Source: Lachnospiraceae bacterium UBA3386
GTDB taxonomy: Bacteria; Bacillota; Clostridia; Lachnospirales; Lachnospiraceae
Assembly (NCBI GenBank): GCA_002358875.1
Contig: DEPS01000170.1
Span: 1-6,295 of the forward strand
Direction: 5' to 3'
Length of the DNA stretch: 6,295 nt
Of the stretch, positions 5,633 through 6,295 are shown in pieces. The notes beneath the pieces are model-generated. The model saw only the letters and a program-made list of their open reading frames with translations. It was not told the DNA's origin and searched no databases. Within the stretch, counting starts at the first letter, position 1; every line of letters begins with the position of its first letter. The position numbers were made by a program, and so were the translations under genes.

Positions 5633-5661
5633 ATTATAAAGGTTGAAATCGAAAAAATCAA
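5633..5661 (-). promoter_or_regulatory. sigma-70/A promoter of the c-di-GMP phosphodiesterase gene
   Basis: TTGATT (5661-5656) and TATAAT (5638-5633) on the - strand are separated by exactly 17 bases: four of six and six of six consensus matches. Transcription should start near 5626, giving a leader of about 100 bases before ATG 5526. No sigma-D or sigma-54 type elements are seen, so basal housekeeping expression is inferred. Confidence 0.8.
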
Positions 5662-5760
5662 GGCAAAAGCGAACAGGCCTCACGGCCGTTTTTGTACTTT
5701 ATCACACATCCTGCTGCGTTCCTGCCGCCGCAAAGTGAGATCCTTCGCCGGTGCGAAGCC

Positions 5761-5790
5761 ATGACAGCAAAAATGAAGCTGCTATATAAT
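5761..5790 (+). promoter_or_regulatory. possible + strand promoter ahead of a lone terminator
   Basis: ATGACA (5761-5766) and TATAAT (5785-5790) are separated by 18 bases: five of six and six of six consensus positions. A start near 5797 would run straight into the terminator at 5810-5840, giving an RNA of only about 45 bases. No coding sequence lies between. It may be fortuitous in an AT-rich spot. Confidence 0.3.
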
Positions 5791-5809
5791 TATCTCGTCT
5801 ACAGTCTGA

Positions 5810-5840
5810 GGGGGCGAGAAATTCTCGCCCCCCGCTTTTT
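5810..5840 (+). terminator. intrinsic terminator without an evident gene
   Basis: GGGGGCGAGA (5810-5819) pairs with TCTCGCCCCC (5823-5832), 10 bp around an AAT loop, then CGC and five Ts (5836-5840). It is polar: the - strand has no U-run after the stem. No supported + strand gene precedes it, so it ends either a very short RNA or stray transcription running away from the divergent c-di-GMP gene. Confidence 0.7.
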
Positions 5841-6006
5841 GTCCTGTATGGTTTTGCCGTTTACTTTAACTCGATTTTCTCCTGCTCAAACAGGAGGGAA
5901 ATTACCACCTTTCTATCGGCGAGGATTTTATCTCTGACAACGAGAAGTGTGCTTAAAGTGCTCCCCTTCTCGCGCTGCTTCTCACCTTTTTTCGGTCTAA
6001 TCTTCG
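5841..6006. other. intergenic stretch with two hairpins
   Basis: No supported gene. CTCCTG (5879-5884) pairs with CAGGAG (5891-5896) around a six-base loop and can be extended by weaker pairs; CGAGAAG (5941-5947) pairs with CTTCTCG (5966-5972) across 18 bases. The second hairpin and the CT-rich stretch to 6000 resemble the region left of repeat copy 1 (1786-1825), and may be the outer part of the same repeat family. Confidence 0.4.
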
Positions 6007-6069
6007 TTTTCTTAATTTATCCTGAAATTGCACCAGCCGTCAAAAGTGGTGCATTGTATCAAAATACTG
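6007..6069 (+). repeat. dispersed repeat, copy 2 (63 bp)
   Basis: The partner of 1847-1909: same orientation, same length, 84 percent identity, differences concentrated in the left third. The inverted repeat TGCACCA (6029-6035) / TGGTGCA (6047-6053) is kept and its 11-base loop differs at two positions. With copy 1 it brackets the phosphodiesterase gene together with its promoter and terminator. Confidence 0.75.
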
Positions 6070-6295
6070 TTCCTTTGCCATACCCGTACACAATAAGACG
6101 ATAACCTGTGAACCCTCCCCAGGCGCACGGCGGCAGTCAAACCCATAAGACAGAAAAACGGCCTCTGCCGAGCGCCGTGGAGGACGGGGCAAAAGCCGTA
6201 ATGTGCCTGATTTCAAGGGATTTATGGGTGGTTTCGCCTTTATGTGATTGTATCCATTTTGGCAGAGAGATTTCCACGGCCCCGGCTTTACAGTC
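6070..6295. other. right-edge region, no recognised gene
   Basis: Two - strand frames are open to the window edge: one from 6294 to a TGA at 6040-6042 (84 codons, ending inside the repeat with residues FDTMHHF) and one from 6295 to a TGA at 6137-6139 (52 codons). Neither resembles a family I know, and they overlap each other, so at most one could be real. A bulged hairpin, CACGG plus CGGCAG (6126-6136) with CTGCCG plus CCGTG (6165-6179), lies in the middle. I regard the region as probably non-coding and possibly part of a longer repeated sequence. Confidence 0.35.

Noticed and set aside
5527..5661. N-terminal extension of the c-di-GMP protein starting at TTG 5661
   Set aside because: The TTG is the -35 box of the promoter and the in-frame ATG at 5634 overlaps the -10 box. 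The extension is low-complexity and lacks a ribosome site, whereas ATG 5526 has one.
5692..5937. 81-codon + strand frame
   Set aside because: It passes straight through the terminator at 5810-5840 and has no ribosome site.
1..6295. CRISPR array, tRNA or rRNA genes
   Set aside because: No regularly spaced repeats, cloverleaf-like segments or rRNA signature stretches were seen on either strand.

Overview
The window looks like chromosomal DNA of a gut-type clostridium (Bacillota, Clostridia, perhaps Lachnospiraceae or a relative). The signs are compact TTGACA/TATAAT promoters, strong GGAGG-type ribosome sites, many U-tailed intrinsic terminators, a group IIC intron, and one large c-di-GMP signalling protein of the membrane-GGDEF-EAL kind common in that class. 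The genus cannot be fixed from this sequence.

Left part (1-720, + strand): a strong terminator (61-102) closes a gene outside the window. It is followed by an unrecognised 171-residue protein gene (132-647) and a second terminator (687-719). No promoter is evident between the first terminator and the gene.

Debris zone (720-1910): directly after the second terminator lies the 5' part of a group IIC intron (domains I-III and the first codons of its maturase). At about position 1200 it is cut off and joined to the antisense of an N-terminal fragment of an AMP-binding ligase / acyl-CoA synthetase gene (1558 down to about 1199, - strand), whose promoter is still present. Each partner has lost its 3' part at the same junction, so both are remnants. 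The zone ends in a 63-bp dispersed repeat.

Right part (2178-5661, - strand): one well-delimited transcription unit with a near-consensus promoter (5633-5661), a roughly 100-nt leader, a 1069-residue protein and a bidirectional terminator (2178-2228). The protein has about seven membrane segments, a degenerate GGDEF domain (GGDHF), an EAL domain with its catalytic residues intact, and three C-terminal sensor-like domains, the last two being a tandem duplication with a 138-residue period. It is most likely a membrane-bound c-di-GMP phosphodiesterase.

Tail (5662-6295): non-coding as far as can be judged, with a promoter-terminator pair around a very short interval, several hairpins and a second copy of the 63-bp repeat (6007-6069). 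The two repeat copies lie in the same orientation 4160 bp apart and bracket the phosphodiesterase gene. A 15-bp piece of the same repeat also follows the stop of the first gene. The genes show no functional link to one another: the window is a patchwork of one regulated signalling gene, one orphan gene and mobile-element scar tissue.
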